Assembly: GCF_900094575.1 (NCBI RefSeq)
Contig: NZ_FMAE01000001.1
Span: forward strand, 124,001 to 188,000
DNA length: 64,000 bases
Reading direction: 5' to 3'
Origin: Bradyrhizobium yuanmingense
Lineage (GTDB): Bacteria > Pseudomonadota > Alphaproteobacteria > Rhizobiales > Xanthobacteraceae
In this document: positions 18,102 to 27,255 of the stretch, one piece after another
How the letters are laid out: every line of letters begins with the position of its first letter
How positions within the stretch are numbered: position 1 is the first letter of the stretch
Made by a program: the position numbers and the translations under genes
Notes under the pieces: model-generated
What the model saw: only the letters and a program-made list of their open reading frames with translations
What the model was told of the DNA's origin: nothing
Databases searched by the model: none

Positions 18102-18943
18102 GGCTGCTCTCCCGCGTTCAGGGCCGAGAGCGCGAGCTGCCATTCATGCGGCTCGACGCGGATGAAATGGTTCTTCTCGCGCTGCTCCAGAAAGGGAACG
18201 CCCTTGCCCATCAGGGTGTCGGCGACGATCATGCGCGGCTTCGGCTCGCCATGTGTCATCGCGGCATCGAAGGCGGCGACGACCGCGTCGAGATCGTTGC
18301 CGTCGACGCGCTGCACGAACCAGCCGAACGCCTCGAGCTTGTCCACCAGCGGCTCGAAGCCGAGCATCTGCTTGGAGGGACCGTCCGCCTGCTGATTGTT
18401 GACGTCGACGATCGCGATGAGGTTGTCGAGCTTGTGATGGGATGCCGACATGATGGCTTCCCATTTGGAGCCTTCGTCGAGCTCGCCGTCGGAGAACAGC
18501 GTGAAGATGCGCGCGGCCGATTTTTTCCGCTTCAGCCCGAGCGCCATGCCGACGGCGATGCCGAGGCCAAGACCGAGCGAGCCGCCGGACATCTCCATGC
18601 CCGGGGTATAGGAGGCCATGCCCGACATCGGCAGGCGGCTCTCATCGAAGCCGTAGGTTTCGAGCTCCGCCTCGGGAATGATCCCGGCCTCGATCAGCGC
18701 CGCATAGAGCGCGATCGCATAATGTCCGTTCGACAGCAGGAAGCGGTCGCGGCCTTCCCAGGCGGGATCTTCGGCGCGAAAACGCATCGCGTGGAAATAG
18801 GCCACCGCCAGCACGTCGGCGATGTCGAGCGCCTGGGCGATATAGCCCTGGCCCTGGACCTCGCCCATCAACAGGGCGTTGCGGCGGATGTAGCGGGCGC
18901 GCTGCGCCAGCGTCGGCGCGTTTTCGAGTGTCGGTGTCGCCAT
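18098..18943 (-). CDS. Split transketolase, N-terminal (thiamine diphosphate-binding) subunit
   Basis: About 281 residues with the transketolase N-terminal features: SNGHYAIALYAAL, the Gly-rich GGSLGLGLGIAVGMALG and the diphosphate-binding motif FSDGELDEGSKWEA, in which Ser replaces the usual first Gly of GDGE. The ATG at 18943 has GGGGAG upstream; the frame extends further only by covering the SDR gene. It lies 17 bases after the SDR gene and overlaps the C-terminal subunit gene by four bases, so the three are one operon. Confidence 0.92.
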   Translation of the reverse strand: MATPTLENAPTLAQRARYIRRNALLMGEVQGQGYIAQALDIADVLAVAYFHAMRFRAEDPAWEGRDRFLLSNGHYAIALYAALIEAGIIPEAELETYGFDESRLPMSGMASYTPGMEMSGGSLGLGLGIAVGMALGLKRKKSAARIFTLFSDGELDEGSKWEAIMSASHHKLDNLIAIVDVNNQQADGPSKQMLGFEPLVDKLEAFGWFVQRVDGNDLDAVVAAFDAAMTHGEPKPRMIVADTLMGKGVPFLEQREKNHFIRVEPHEWQLALSALNAGEQP

Positions 18944-18960
18944 GTGTCTCCCCTTCCCGC

Positions 18961-19722
18961 TCAGTGGATCAGCATGCCGCCGTTGACGTCGATGACGGCG
19001 CCGGTGACGTAGGCCGACAGGTCCGAGGCGAGGAAGGTGTAGATGCCGGCGACATCGGCGGCTTCGCCGAGCCGGCCGAGCGGGATGCCCTCGAGGATCT
19101 TCGCCCGCATCTCGTCGGTGAACTTGCCCGCCGTGATGTCGGTGCCGATCAGGCCCGGCGTCACACAATTGACGCGGATGCCGTCGGGTCCGAATTCGCG
19201 GGCCATCGCCTTGGCCAGCCCGAGTACGCCGGCCTTGGCCGCCGAATAATGCGGGCCACCGACGATGCCGCCGCCGCGCTGGGCGGAGACCGACGACATG
19301 CAGGCGATCGATCCGCTCTTGCGCTTTCGCATGTAGGGGATCACGGCCTGCGACAGGAACAGGATGCCCTTAAGGTTGACGTCCTGGATGCGGCCCCAAT
19401 CTTCCGGCGTGATGTCGAGAAGCTTCACGGGCTGGGTCACGCCGGCATTGTTGATGAGGATGTCGATCTGGCCGAATGCCGCGGCGACCGCTTCGGCGGC
19501 CTTGATGCAGGCCTGCTTGTCGGTGACGTCCAGGGCCAGCCCGAGATGCGGCTCGCCGGTGACCGGCTCGAGGCCGCGGGCGGCAGCTTCCGCCGCCGGG
19601 CCGTCGATATCGAGAATGGCGACCCGGGCGCCTTCGGCTGCAAAGCGGCGCGCGGTCGCAAGGCCGATCCCCCGCGGCGAGGCCGCGCCGGTGATGATGG
19701 CAGTCTTGCCGCGTAGCAGCAT
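18961..19722 (-). CDS. SDR family NAD(P)-dependent oxidoreductase
   Basis: A 253-residue classical short-chain dehydrogenase. The cofactor motif is TGAASPRGIG, followed by NNAG, the catalytic Ser in SSVSAQRG, and YSAAK with the catalytic Tyr and Lys. The C-terminal TGAVIDVNGGML is typical of the FabG-like group. It is the first gene of the operon with the split transketolase, so it probably oxidises or reduces a sugar or polyol that feeds or leaves the transketolase. The substrate is not predictable from sequence. Confidence 0.93.
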   Translation of the reverse strand: MLLRGKTAIITGAASPRGIGLATARRFAAEGARVAILDIDGPAAEAAARGLEPVTGEPHLGLALDVTDKQACIKAAEAVAAAFGQIDILINNAGVTQPVKLLDITPEDWGRIQDVNLKGILFLSQAVIPYMRKRKSGSIACMSSVSAQRGGGIVGGPHYSAAKAGVLGLAKAMAREFGPDGIRVNCVTPGLIGTDITAGKFTDEMRAKILEGIPLGRLGEAADVAGIYTFLASDLSAYVTGAVIDVNGGMLIH

Positions 19723-19828
19723 TGGCTCCTCCCTGGCTCGCTCTTGCCGGGCGCCGCAGGGCCCGGTCTTGATCCCGTTGATTAAGCCGCTGCTGCTTCC
19801 CTCGCAAACGCGCTGTTGTCTTGCATAG

Positions 19829-19843
19829 GTGAATTTGGTTCAC
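19829..19843. promoter_or_regulatory. Palindromic LysR-type operator
   Basis: GTGAATTTGGTTCAC has perfect 5-base arms and contains the T-N11-A pattern bound by LysR regulators. It ends 7 bases before the LysR start codon, in the divergent promoter region shared with the SDR-transketolase operon. Confidence 0.6.
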
Positions 19844-19850
19844 TCATCGG

Positions 19851-20741
19851 ATGCTGCTGTCGAGTATCCCGATATCCTCCATCCGCGCCTTCGAGGCGGC
19901 CGCGCGCACCGGCTCGTTCCGGGATGCCGCGAACGAGCTTCACCTCACCCCGAGCGCGGTCAGCCACGCCATTCGCAAGCTCGAAAGCGCGATGGGCACG
20001 ATCCTGTTCGAACGCAGCGCCCGGGCGATCCGCCTGACGCCGGCGGGCGCCAACCTGATGCGTCATGCTGGCGCCGCCTTCGACAATCTGCGCCGCGGCA
20101 TCGAGGAGGTCGCAGGCCGCGGCCCGCAATTGCTACGGGTGCATTGCGCACCGAGCTTTGCCGCGCAGTGGCTCGCCCCGCGCCTTGCCCGCTTCATGGC
20201 CGCCGAACCCAAACTCGAGGTCCGCCTGGCGGCCAATACCGAATATGCAAGGTTCAGCAACGACGATTTCGACATCGACATCGTCTATGGCAAGCCGAGG
20301 GCCGAAGGGGTCGAGATCATTCCGCTGGGCGAGGAGACGGTGACGCCGCTCTGCACGCCCGAGCTCGCGAAGAAGATCCGCAAGCCGAAGGACCTATTCG
20401 ATCAGGTGCTGATCCGCTCTGAAGTCAAGCAGGTGCAGTGGCATCAATGGTTCAGCGCAAACGGCCTCGAAGCGCCGGCCATTCACGGCATGCGCTTCGA
20501 TCGCAGCTTCCTGGCGATCGCGATGGCCTCGAGCGGCCTCGGCGTGACGCTGGAATCAACCCTGCTGGCCGAACGCGAGATCGCGACCAGGCGGCTGGTC
20601 GCGCCGCTCGCCCGACGTTCGGTCGATATCCGCTATGTCGGCCACCATCTCGTGTTTCCGCGCGCAGGCCAGCAGCGCCGTCCCATCCGCGTGTTCGCCG
20701 AGTGGATCACGCGCGAGCTTGCGGCCGGCCGCTCGGCTTGA
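19851..20741 (+). CDS. LysR family transcriptional regulator (GcvA-like)
   Basis: A 296-residue protein. The N-terminal helix-turn-helix region is LSSIPISSIRAFEAAARTGS then ELHLTPSAVSHAIRKLE, as in the GcvA group, followed by a periplasmic-binding-like effector domain with SFAAQWLAPRLARF. It is read away from the SDR-transketolase operon, the usual arrangement for a LysR protein and its target. A palindrome just before its start codon suggests autoregulation. Confidence 0.93.
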   Translation: MLLSSIPISSIRAFEAAARTGSFRDAANELHLTPSAVSHAIRKLESAMGTILFERSARAIRLTPAGANLMRHAGAAFDNLRRGIEEVAGRGPQLLRVHCAPSFAAQWLAPRLARFMAAEPKLEVRLAANTEYARFSNDDFDIDIVYGKPRAEGVEIIPLGEETVTPLCTPELAKKIRKPKDLFDQVLIRSEVKQVQWHQWFSANGLEAPAIHGMRFDRSFLAIAMASSGLGVTLESTLLAEREIATRRLVAPLARRSVDIRYVGHHLVFPRAGQQRRPIRVFAEWITRELAAGRSA

Positions 20742-20893
20742 ATCACCGCGGTTTCCGGGAACGGCAGCCGACGAACTGCGCAATGGCAGCAGCTGTCAGG
20801 CGACAGTAGGACGCAATCTCGAATTGGTTGCGTTGTTGAAGCCAAAAGGCTCGAGAGCTATCGATCTGAAGTCATCTTCGATCGGAGGAACGC

Positions 20894-21301
20894 ATGAGCA
20901 CAATCACGGGCGGCTGTCACTGCGGTGCAATCCGTTACGAGGTCGAAGGCGAGGCGATCGTGCACGCGCTTTGCCACTGCCGCGATTGCCGGCTACACGC
21001 CGGGGCTCCGGTCGTCGGCTGGACGATGTACCCGGACGGCGCGGTCAAGGTGACCAAGGGCGAATCGAAGGTTTACCGCTCCTCGGAACACGGGCGGCGG
21101 CACTTTTGCAGCGCGTGCGGAACCGGACTGTTCTACGTCAATGCCAGCATGCTGCCGGGGGTCATCGACATCCAGAGCGCGACCTACGACGATCCCGAGG
21201 CCGTGCCTGCCACGATGCAGATCCAGGTCGCCGAGCGCCTGCGCTGGATGGAGCATGCGCATGAATTGCCGACCTTCGAGCGCTATCCGCCGCAGCCGTA
21301 G
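20894..21301 (+). CDS. GFA family zinc protein
   Basis: A 135-residue protein of the glutathione-dependent formaldehyde-activating (GFA/CENP-V) family. The zinc ligands are CHCGAIRYE, HCRDCR and CSACGTGLF. The name of the family is historical, and most members have no proven formaldehyde activity. GGAGG (20883-20887) precedes the ATG. A second GFA gene lies at 59842. Confidence 0.9.
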   Translation: MSTITGGCHCGAIRYEVEGEAIVHALCHCRDCRLHAGAPVVGWTMYPDGAVKVTKGESKVYRSSEHGRRHFCSACGTGLFYVNASMLPGVIDIQSATYDDPEAVPATMQIQVAERLRWMEHAHELPTFERYPPQP

Positions 21302-21356
21302 TGGTGGCTAGGCAGAATGACCTTAGGTTGAATCGATTGCCACGGGCTCGGTGCAA

Positions 21357-21474
21357 CCTCTCCCGCTTGCGGGAGAGGTCGGCGCGAAGCGCCGGGTGAG
21401 GGCTTTCTCCTCTTGGGGATTGTCCCATTGCGGAAGCACCCTCTCCCCAACCCTCTCCCGCGAGCGGGAGAGGG
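21357..21474. repeat. Paired palindromes of the CTCTCCCGC type
   Basis: Two hairpins flank a spacer: CCTCTCCCGC-TT-GCGGGAGAGG at 21357-21378 and CCCTCTCCCGC-GA-GCGGGAGAGGG at 21451-21474. They have the same core and make a REP/BIME-like element between convergent genes, where they may stop transcription from both sides. Confidence 0.85.
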
Positions 21475-21538
21475 AGCGCACCTCCGTCATTGCGCGATCA
21501 GGGCTCATGTCATCGCACTCTAGCCTCGCGCAGCACTC

Positions 21539-22018
21539 TCAATCAATTTCCTGCGCGCCGATGAAGCGCATGAACGGCTTCTGACCGTCGGCACCGAACA
21601 GCACGACCTCGTAACGCTGCGGCTTGCCGCCTTCCATGCCCGGCGATCCGACCGGCATGCCCGGCACGGCTATTCCCTTCGCGTTTGGACGCTCCGCGAG
21701 GAGGCGTCGCACGGCCGCGGCCGGCACGTGCCCCTCGACGACATAACCGGCGACCTCTGCCGTGTGACACGCGACCAGGTTCGAGGGGACGCCGAGACGC
21801 GCCCGGATCGGCTCGAGGTCGGGAGTCTCCTCCACCTGGGCGGTAAATCCTGCGTCCCGCAGATGCTGCACCCAGCCGGCGCAGCAGCCGCAGCTCGGAT
21901 CCCGGTGCACCGTGAGCGCGGCTGCGTCGGATGCTGCCGCGGCGGGCCTTGCAAAAGCTGCCGCGGCCATCAGCCCGACAAGGGACCGGCGGGTCATCAG
22001 ATATGCGCGTTGCTTCAT
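21539..22018 (-). CDS. DUF411 domain-containing exported metal-binding protein
   Basis: A 159-residue protein with a twin-arginine-like N-terminus (MTRRSLVGLMAAAAFA). The mature part begins with the DUF411 motif HRDPSCGCCAGWVQHLRDAG, and ends with PGMPVGSPGMEGG, which is rich in possible metal ligands. DUF411 proteins accompany copper and other cation resistance genes and are thought to bind metal in the periplasm. It lies 61 bases after the RND pump gene and is probably the last member of that operon. Confidence 0.88.
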   Translation of the reverse strand: MKQRAYLMTRRSLVGLMAAAAFARPAAAASDAAALTVHRDPSCGCCAGWVQHLRDAGFTAQVEETPDLEPIRARLGVPSNLVACHTAEVAGYVVEGHVPAAAVRRLLAERPNAKGIAVPGMPVGSPGMEGGKPQRYEVVLFGADGQKPFMRFIGAQEID

Positions 22019-22079
22019 CTTCGGCTTCCTCTTCTGTCACTCCGTCGCCCTGACATATGATCGTGCGTCACGGCTCGCC

Positions 22080-25000
22080 TCATCCGGCCGGCTCCACGAC
22101 GCGCAATCTGGCGCCGATCGGCTTGGGCATCTCAGCCGGTTGTCCTCTGTCCTCGCGCTTGGGCGGCAGGCGGAAGCCCTTCACCAATCCAAAGATCGCC
22201 GGGATCACGATCAGCGTCAGCAGCGTCGACGATATCATGCCGCCAATCATCGGCACCGCGATTCGTTGCATGATCTCCGACCCGGTTCCGGTGCTCCACA
22301 TGATCGGGAGCAGGCCCGCCATGATGGCGACAACCGTCATCATCTTGGGACGGACGCGCTCGACCGCGCCCACCATGATCGCCTCGTGGAGATCCTGCCG
22401 GGTGAGGCCCCTGCCCTCGGCGCTGCACGCCGCCTTGATCTCGGCCAGGGCATGCTCGAGGTAGATCAGCATCACGACGCCGGTCTCGGCGGCGACGCCG
22501 GCGAGCGCGATGAAACCGACGGCGACGGCGACCGACATGTTGAAGCCGAGCCACCACATCATCCAGATGCCGCCGACCAGCGCGAAGGGCAGCGACAGCA
22601 TCACGATCAAGGTTTCGGTCATGGCCCTGAAATTCAGGTACAGCAGCAGGAAAATGATCGTCAGCGTCACCGGCACCACGATCTTCAGGCGCGCCGCGGC
22701 GCGCTGGAGATATTCGTACTGACCGCTCCAGACCACGTAATATCCTGATGGGAATTGGATGCTGTCAGTCACGGCGCGTTGCGCATCGGCGACGTAGCTG
22801 CCGATGTCGCGATCGCGGATGTCGACGTAGACGTAGGTCGCGAGCTGGCCGTTCTCGGTCCGGATCGAGGTCGGCCCCCGCGCCGGCTCGACCTTCGCGA
22901 CCTCGCCGAGCGGCACCGCGCCGCCCGCCGGCATCGGCACCAGGATATCACTGGCGATCGCTTTGGGATTGTCGCGCAGGTCGCGCGGATAGCGCATGTT
23001 CACCGTGAACCGCTGCCGCCCCTCCACCGTCGTCGTGACGGTCTGGCCGCCGAGCGCCGCCGCGATGGTGTCCTGAACATCCTGGATCAGGATGCCATAG
23101 CGGGCGAGCGCCTCGCGATCCGGGACGATCTCGAGATAGTAGCCGCCGATGCCGCGCTCGGCATAGGCCGATGAGGTGCCCGGCACCGTCTTGATCACCC
23201 GTTCGACCTGCTTCGCCAGCCGGTCGATCTCGACGAGGTCGGTGCCCATCACCTTGACGCCGACGGGGGTGCGGATGCCGGTGGACAGCATGTCGATGCG
23301 CGCCTTGATCGGCATGGTCCAGGCGTTGGAGACGCCCGGAAATTGCAGCGCCTTGTCCATTTCCGCGATCAGGCTGTCGATGGTGACGCCTTCCCGCCAA
23401 AGCTCCTTCGGCTTCAGACTGACCACCGTCTCGAACATCTCGGTCGGCGCCGGATCGGTCGCGGTCGCCGCCCGCCCCGCCTTGCCGTAGACCGATTCGA
23501 CCTCCGGGAACGACTTGATGATGCGGTCCTGCGTCTGCATCAGCTCGGCCGCCTTGGTCACGGAGATGCCGGGCAGCGTCGTCGGCATGTAGAGCAGCGT
23601 GCCCTCGTTCAGCGTCGGCATGAACTCGGTGCCGAGCTGCCGCGCCGGCCAGATCGTAACGGCGACCACGACCAGCGAAGCCAGGATCACCGGCGTCTTG
23701 GCGCGCAGCACGCCCTTGATGACCGGGCGGTAGATAAAGATCAGGAAGCGGTTGATGACGTTTTTCCTCTCCGGCACGATCCTGCCGCGGACGAAGATCA
23801 CCATCAGCGCCGGCACCAGCGTGACGGACAACAGGGCCGCGGCCGCCATCGCGAAGGTCTTCGTGAACGCCAGCGGGCTAAACAGCCGCCCCTCCTGCGA
23901 TTCCAGCGTGAAGATCGGCATGAACGACACGGTGATGATGAGGAGGCTGAAGAACAGCGCCGGGCCGACTTCGGATGCCGCGTCGATCAGGATCTGGACA
24001 CGCGACTGACCGGGCTCGGCGCGCTCAAGGTGCTTGTGCGCGTTCTCGATCATGACGATCGCGGCATCCACCATGGCGCCGATCGCGATCGCGATGCCGC
24101 CGAGGCTCATGATGTTGGATCCCAGGCCCAGCAGCTTCATGGCGCCGAACGCCATCAGTACGCCGACCGGCAGCATCAAGATCGCGACCAGCGCGCTGCG
24201 GACATGGAGCAGGAACACGATGCAGACGAGCGCGACGACGATACTCTCCTCGAACAGCGTGTGCTTGAGCGTGTCGATCGCCGAATAGATCAGGCCCGAG
24301 CGGTCGTAGACCGGGACGATCTCGACCGATTTCGGCAGGCTGCTCGCAATCTCCTTGAAACGCTTCCTGACGTTTTCGATGACGTCGAGCGCGTTGACGC
24401 CGAAGCGCTGCAGCACGATGCCGCTTGCGACCTCGCCCTCGCCGTTCAGCTCCGCAATGCCGCGCCGCTCGTCGGGTCCGAGCTCGACATTGGCGACGTC
24501 CCGCAGCAGCACCGGCGTGCCGTTGCTGGTCTTCAGGACGATGTTGCCGAGATCGTTGATGCTCTTGATGTAGCCCTTACCGCGAATGACGTATTCGAAC
24601 TCCGACAGCTCGACCGTGCGGCCGCCGACGTCGGCATTGCTGGCACGGATCGCCTCCCGGATCTTCTGCATGCTGATGCCGCGGTCGCGCATGCGCTGCG
24701 GGTCGAGCACCACGTTGTACTGCTTGACGAAGCCGCCGATGCTGGCGACCTCGGCCACGCCTTCGGCCTTGGCGAGCGCGAATTTCAGATTCCAGTCCTG
24801 GATCGTGCGCGTGTCGGCGAGGTTCAATTCTTTCGACATCACGGCGTATTGATAGACCCAGCCGACGCCGGTCGCATCGGGCCCGATGGTCGGGGTGACG
24901 CCGACGGGAAGCCGAGACGTGGCGCCGTTCAGGAACTCCATCACGCGCGAGCGCGCCCAATAGATGTCGGTGCCGTCCTCGAAGATCACGTAGACGAACG

Positions 25001-25271
25001 AAACGCCGAAGAAGGAGAAGCCGCGCACCACCTTCGATTTCGGCACGGTCAGCATCGCCGTCGTCAAGGGATAGGTGACCTGGTCCTCGATCACCTGCGG
25101 CGCCTGGCCGGGATATTCGGTGTAGACGATGACCTGGGTGTCCGAGAGGTCGGGGATCGCATCCAGCGGCAGATGAAGCAGCGCGTAGAAGCCGGCGGCC
25201 GCCGCAAAGCCGGTGCCGAACAGCACCAGCAGCAGGTTGCGCGCCGACCAGGCGATGATGCGGGCGATCAT
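22080..25271 (-). CDS. CusA/CzcA family heavy-metal RND efflux pump
   Basis: A 1063-residue inner-membrane proton-driven pump with the usual twelve membrane segments and two large periplasmic loops. The proton relay Asp lies in GAMVDAAIVMIENAHKHL, as in CusA. The region RIDMLSTGIRTPVGVKVMG is strongly CusA-like. At places where my memory of E. coli CusA has Met, this protein reads LPGIS and REGVTID, so monovalent copper or silver specificity is uncertain. The start overlaps the adaptor gene as ATGA. No outer-membrane channel gene is present in the window. Confidence 0.93.
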   Translation of the reverse strand: MIARIIAWSARNLLLVLFGTGFAAAAGFYALLHLPLDAIPDLSDTQVIVYTEYPGQAPQVIEDQVTYPLTTAMLTVPKSKVVRGFSFFGVSFVYVIFEDGTDIYWARSRVMEFLNGATSRLPVGVTPTIGPDATGVGWVYQYAVMSKELNLADTRTIQDWNLKFALAKAEGVAEVASIGGFVKQYNVVLDPQRMRDRGISMQKIREAIRASNADVGGRTVELSEFEYVIRGKGYIKSINDLGNIVLKTSNGTPVLLRDVANVELGPDERRGIAELNGEGEVASGIVLQRFGVNALDVIENVRKRFKEIASSLPKSVEIVPVYDRSGLIYSAIDTLKHTLFEESIVVALVCIVFLLHVRSALVAILMLPVGVLMAFGAMKLLGLGSNIMSLGGIAIAIGAMVDAAIVMIENAHKHLERAEPGQSRVQILIDAASEVGPALFFSLLIITVSFMPIFTLESQEGRLFSPLAFTKTFAMAAAALLSVTLVPALMVIFVRGRIVPERKNVINRFLIFIYRPVIKGVLRAKTPVILASLVVVAVTIWPARQLGTEFMPTLNEGTLLYMPTTLPGISVTKAAELMQTQDRIIKSFPEVESVYGKAGRAATATDPAPTEMFETVVSLKPKELWREGVTIDSLIAEMDKALQFPGVSNAWTMPIKARIDMLSTGIRTPVGVKVMGTDLVEIDRLAKQVERVIKTVPGTSSAYAERGIGGYYLEIVPDREALARYGILIQDVQDTIAAALGGQTVTTTVEGRQRFTVNMRYPRDLRDNPKAIASDILVPMPAGGAVPLGEVAKVEPARGPTSIRTENGQLATYVYVDIRDRDIGSYVADAQRAVTDSIQFPSGYYVVWSGQYEYLQRAAARLKIVVPVTLTIIFLLLYLNFRAMTETLIVMLSLPFALVGGIWMMWWLGFNMSVAVAVGFIALAGVAAETGVVMLIYLEHALAEIKAACSAEGRGLTRQDLHEAIMVGAVERVRPKMMTVVAIMAGLLPIMWSTGTGSEIMQRIAVPMIGGMISSTLLTLIVIPAIFGLVKGFRLPPKREDRGQPAEMPKPIGARLRVVEPAG

Positions 25272-26689
25272 TTGTGCTCTCCCGTCGCATGGCCGGCGTC
25301 GGAGGCTTGAGGCGCAGCCTCGGCAAAGCCTTTGAGCGCGGCCTTCAAATTGCTTTCCGCATCGATCAGGAAGTTGGCGGATGTGACCACCGCTTCGCCT
25401 TCGGCAAGGCCGTCGCGCACCTCGATAAAGCCGCCGCCGCGCCGGCCGAGCTTCACCTCCCGCGGCTCGAAGCGCCCGTCCCCCTTGTCGACGAGGACGG
25501 CCTGCCGCGTGCCGGTGTCGAGCACCGCGCTGTCCTGGATCGCCAGGACAAGCGCGCTATCGGCCGTGTCGACGTCGGCATCGACATACATGTCCGGCAG
25601 CAGCATCGCATCTAGATTGGCGAGCTCGATGCGGACGCGAACCGTCCGGGTTTCGCGGTTCACCTGCGGATAGATCACCGCGATCTTGCCGGTGAAGCTT
25701 CGGCCGGGGAAGCTGCGCGCGCGCACCGCGACAGACTGCCCGACCGCGATGTTGCCGAGATCGCGCTCGGCGACGTCGACCAGCGCCCAGACCAGCGAGG
25801 TGTCGGCGATGCGGAACAGCACGTCGCCGGGATTGGCGCGCATGCCTTCGATCGCGTTGCGCTCGAGCACGATCCCGTCGCGCGGCGCCGACCAATGGAT
25901 GGTGACGGGCGCGACACGCGTTCTCTCCATCTCGGCGATCACCCGCTCGGGGACGTCGAGATTGATCAGCCGTTGCCGCGAGCCGCGGCCGTAGATCTCG
26001 ACCCCGCCGACGGTCTTGGAGGTGATGGTCGCAAGATAGTCGGCCGCCGCGGAGGCGACCGCCGAGCTGTAGATCTCCATCAGCGGCTGGCCCGCCTTGA
26101 CGCGGGAGCCGGTGGTGACGTCCGCGATCTTCTGCACGAAGCTCTCGGCCCGCATCGCGATCACCGAGACGCGGCGCTCGTCTAGTTGGATCGTACCGGG
26201 CGCCTTGACCAGGACCTGGACCGATCGCCGCGCCACCGGCTCGGACTTCACGCCGCTGCGCTGGATCTTGCCGGGCGACAGTTTCACCGTGCCGTCATCG
26301 GCGTCGTCGCCTTCGTAGACGGGGATATAGTTCATCCCCATCGGGTCCTTCTTCGGCACCGGCGAGGTGTCGGGCAACCCCATCGGATTGCGGTAGTAGA
26401 GGATTTTTCGCGATGAAGCCGCCTGCGGTGGCTTCGGCTCTGCCTGGGCGGCCTTGTCGTCATCGTAGACCGGCAGATAGTCCCGCCCGCGGTCGTCCTT
26501 CTTTGGCTCGGCGGACCAAAGCGGCGCGCCGGTCGGATCGCGATAGTAGAGCGGAGTCCGGTCCGCTGGCGCCGCAGCCGGGGTCACCTCGGCATGGACC
26601 GACCAGCGCCCCTCGTTCGAGAACCAGTACGCGCCAAGGGCGAGACCACTGCCGAGCGCGAGAGTCGTCAAGAGACGCAACGTCTTCAT
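25268..26689 (-). CDS. RND efflux periplasmic adaptor (CusB-like) with two metal-binding modules
   Basis: About 473 residues. After an N-terminal signal or anchor there are two short modules of the heavy-metal-binding type: LYYRDPTGAPLWSAEPKKDD, ending in YLPVYDDD, and ILYYRNPMGLP, continuing KKDPMGMNYIPVYE. Only the second keeps both PMG Met residues. The barrel-sandwich, beta-barrel and membrane-proximal adaptor domains follow. The ATG at 26689 is chosen because the signal sequence starts there; the frame is open to 26773. It is coupled to the pump gene by a four-base overlap. Confidence 0.9.
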   Translation of the reverse strand: MKTLRLLTTLALGSGLALGAYWFSNEGRWSVHAEVTPAAAPADRTPLYYRDPTGAPLWSAEPKKDDRGRDYLPVYDDDKAAQAEPKPPQAASSRKILYYRNPMGLPDTSPVPKKDPMGMNYIPVYEGDDADDGTVKLSPGKIQRSGVKSEPVARRSVQVLVKAPGTIQLDERRVSVIAMRAESFVQKIADVTTGSRVKAGQPLMEIYSSAVASAAADYLATITSKTVGGVEIYGRGSRQRLINLDVPERVIAEMERTRVAPVTIHWSAPRDGIVLERNAIEGMRANPGDVLFRIADTSLVWALVDVAERDLGNIAVGQSVAVRARSFPGRSFTGKIAVIYPQVNRETRTVRVRIELANLDAMLLPDMYVDADVDTADSALVLAIQDSAVLDTGTRQAVLVDKGDGRFEPREVKLGRRGGGFIEVRDGLAEGEAVVTSANFLIDAESNLKAALKGFAEAAPQASDAGHATGEHK

Positions 26690-26769
26690 GGTTGTTTCGC
26701 GCGCTCGGAGCGCGCGTCCATGTGAATGGGAAAGAGAAGTTCGGGCGCCGTCCGACGGCGCCAGAAAGC

Positions 26770-27162
26770 TCACTTGGTCGCCTTGACGATGACCTTGCCG
26801 GTGACCGTCTCAGGCTCGCCCTGCACCTTCGCCGAGAGCGTGACCTGATAGCGGCCGGCCATCGGCAGGTCCGTCCTGAAGGCGTAGACGCCCGGCTCCT
26901 TGGAGGGCAGTGGCGCGACCGCCGATTCCATCTCGGCCATGCCGTCCGGAGCCATGTCGACGCGCGTCTTGAAGATGACGGCGTCGGGCACCGGCTTGCC
27001 GGTCTGCTTGTTGGTCAGGCGAACGGCGAGCGTGACGTCGTCGCCCTTCTTCATCTCGGGATTGACCGGCTCGAAAGCGTAATCGCCGGCACCCGCCAAG
27101 GCGACTGAAGCGGCGAGCGAAAGGGTGGCGGCAACAGCCGCGGTGCTGAACTTGGAAAGCAT
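26770..27162 (-). CDS. FixH-like exported protein
   Basis: About 130 residues with a cleavable signal peptide (AASVALA-GA). The mature part is an immunoglobulin-like fold of the FixH/YtkA type, with RLTNKQTGKPVPDAVI and AGRYQVTLSAKVQGE. Such proteins often sit beside copper and other cation RND pumps. The ATG at 27162 has AGGACAGGA upstream. It lies 80 bases before the adaptor gene on the same strand. Confidence 0.82.
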   Translation of the reverse strand: MLSKFSTAAVAATLSLAASVALAGAGDYAFEPVNPEMKKGDDVTLAVRLTNKQTGKPVPDAVIFKTRVDMAPDGMAEMESAVAPLPSKEPGVYAFRTDLPMAGRYQVTLSAKVQGEPETVTGKVIVKATK

Positions 27163-27255
27163 TGTCCTGTCCTCATGAATTGATCTCGACCGCGACGCAT
27201 GAATGCGCACATCAGTCATCGCCGCGCGGGGCGTGCCCGCGCGCGTCTTGAGAGA

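Noticed and set aside
17091..19722. Complete sulfoquinovose or apiose breakdown pathway
   Set aside because: Only the split transketolase and an SDR are present; kinase, isomerase, sulfo-sugar enzymes and a dedicated transporter are missing from the window.
23343..25310. Long open frame on the plus strand opposite the RND pump gene
   Set aside because: Low-information Arg/Asp/His-rich translation; the minus strand carries a full-length pump.
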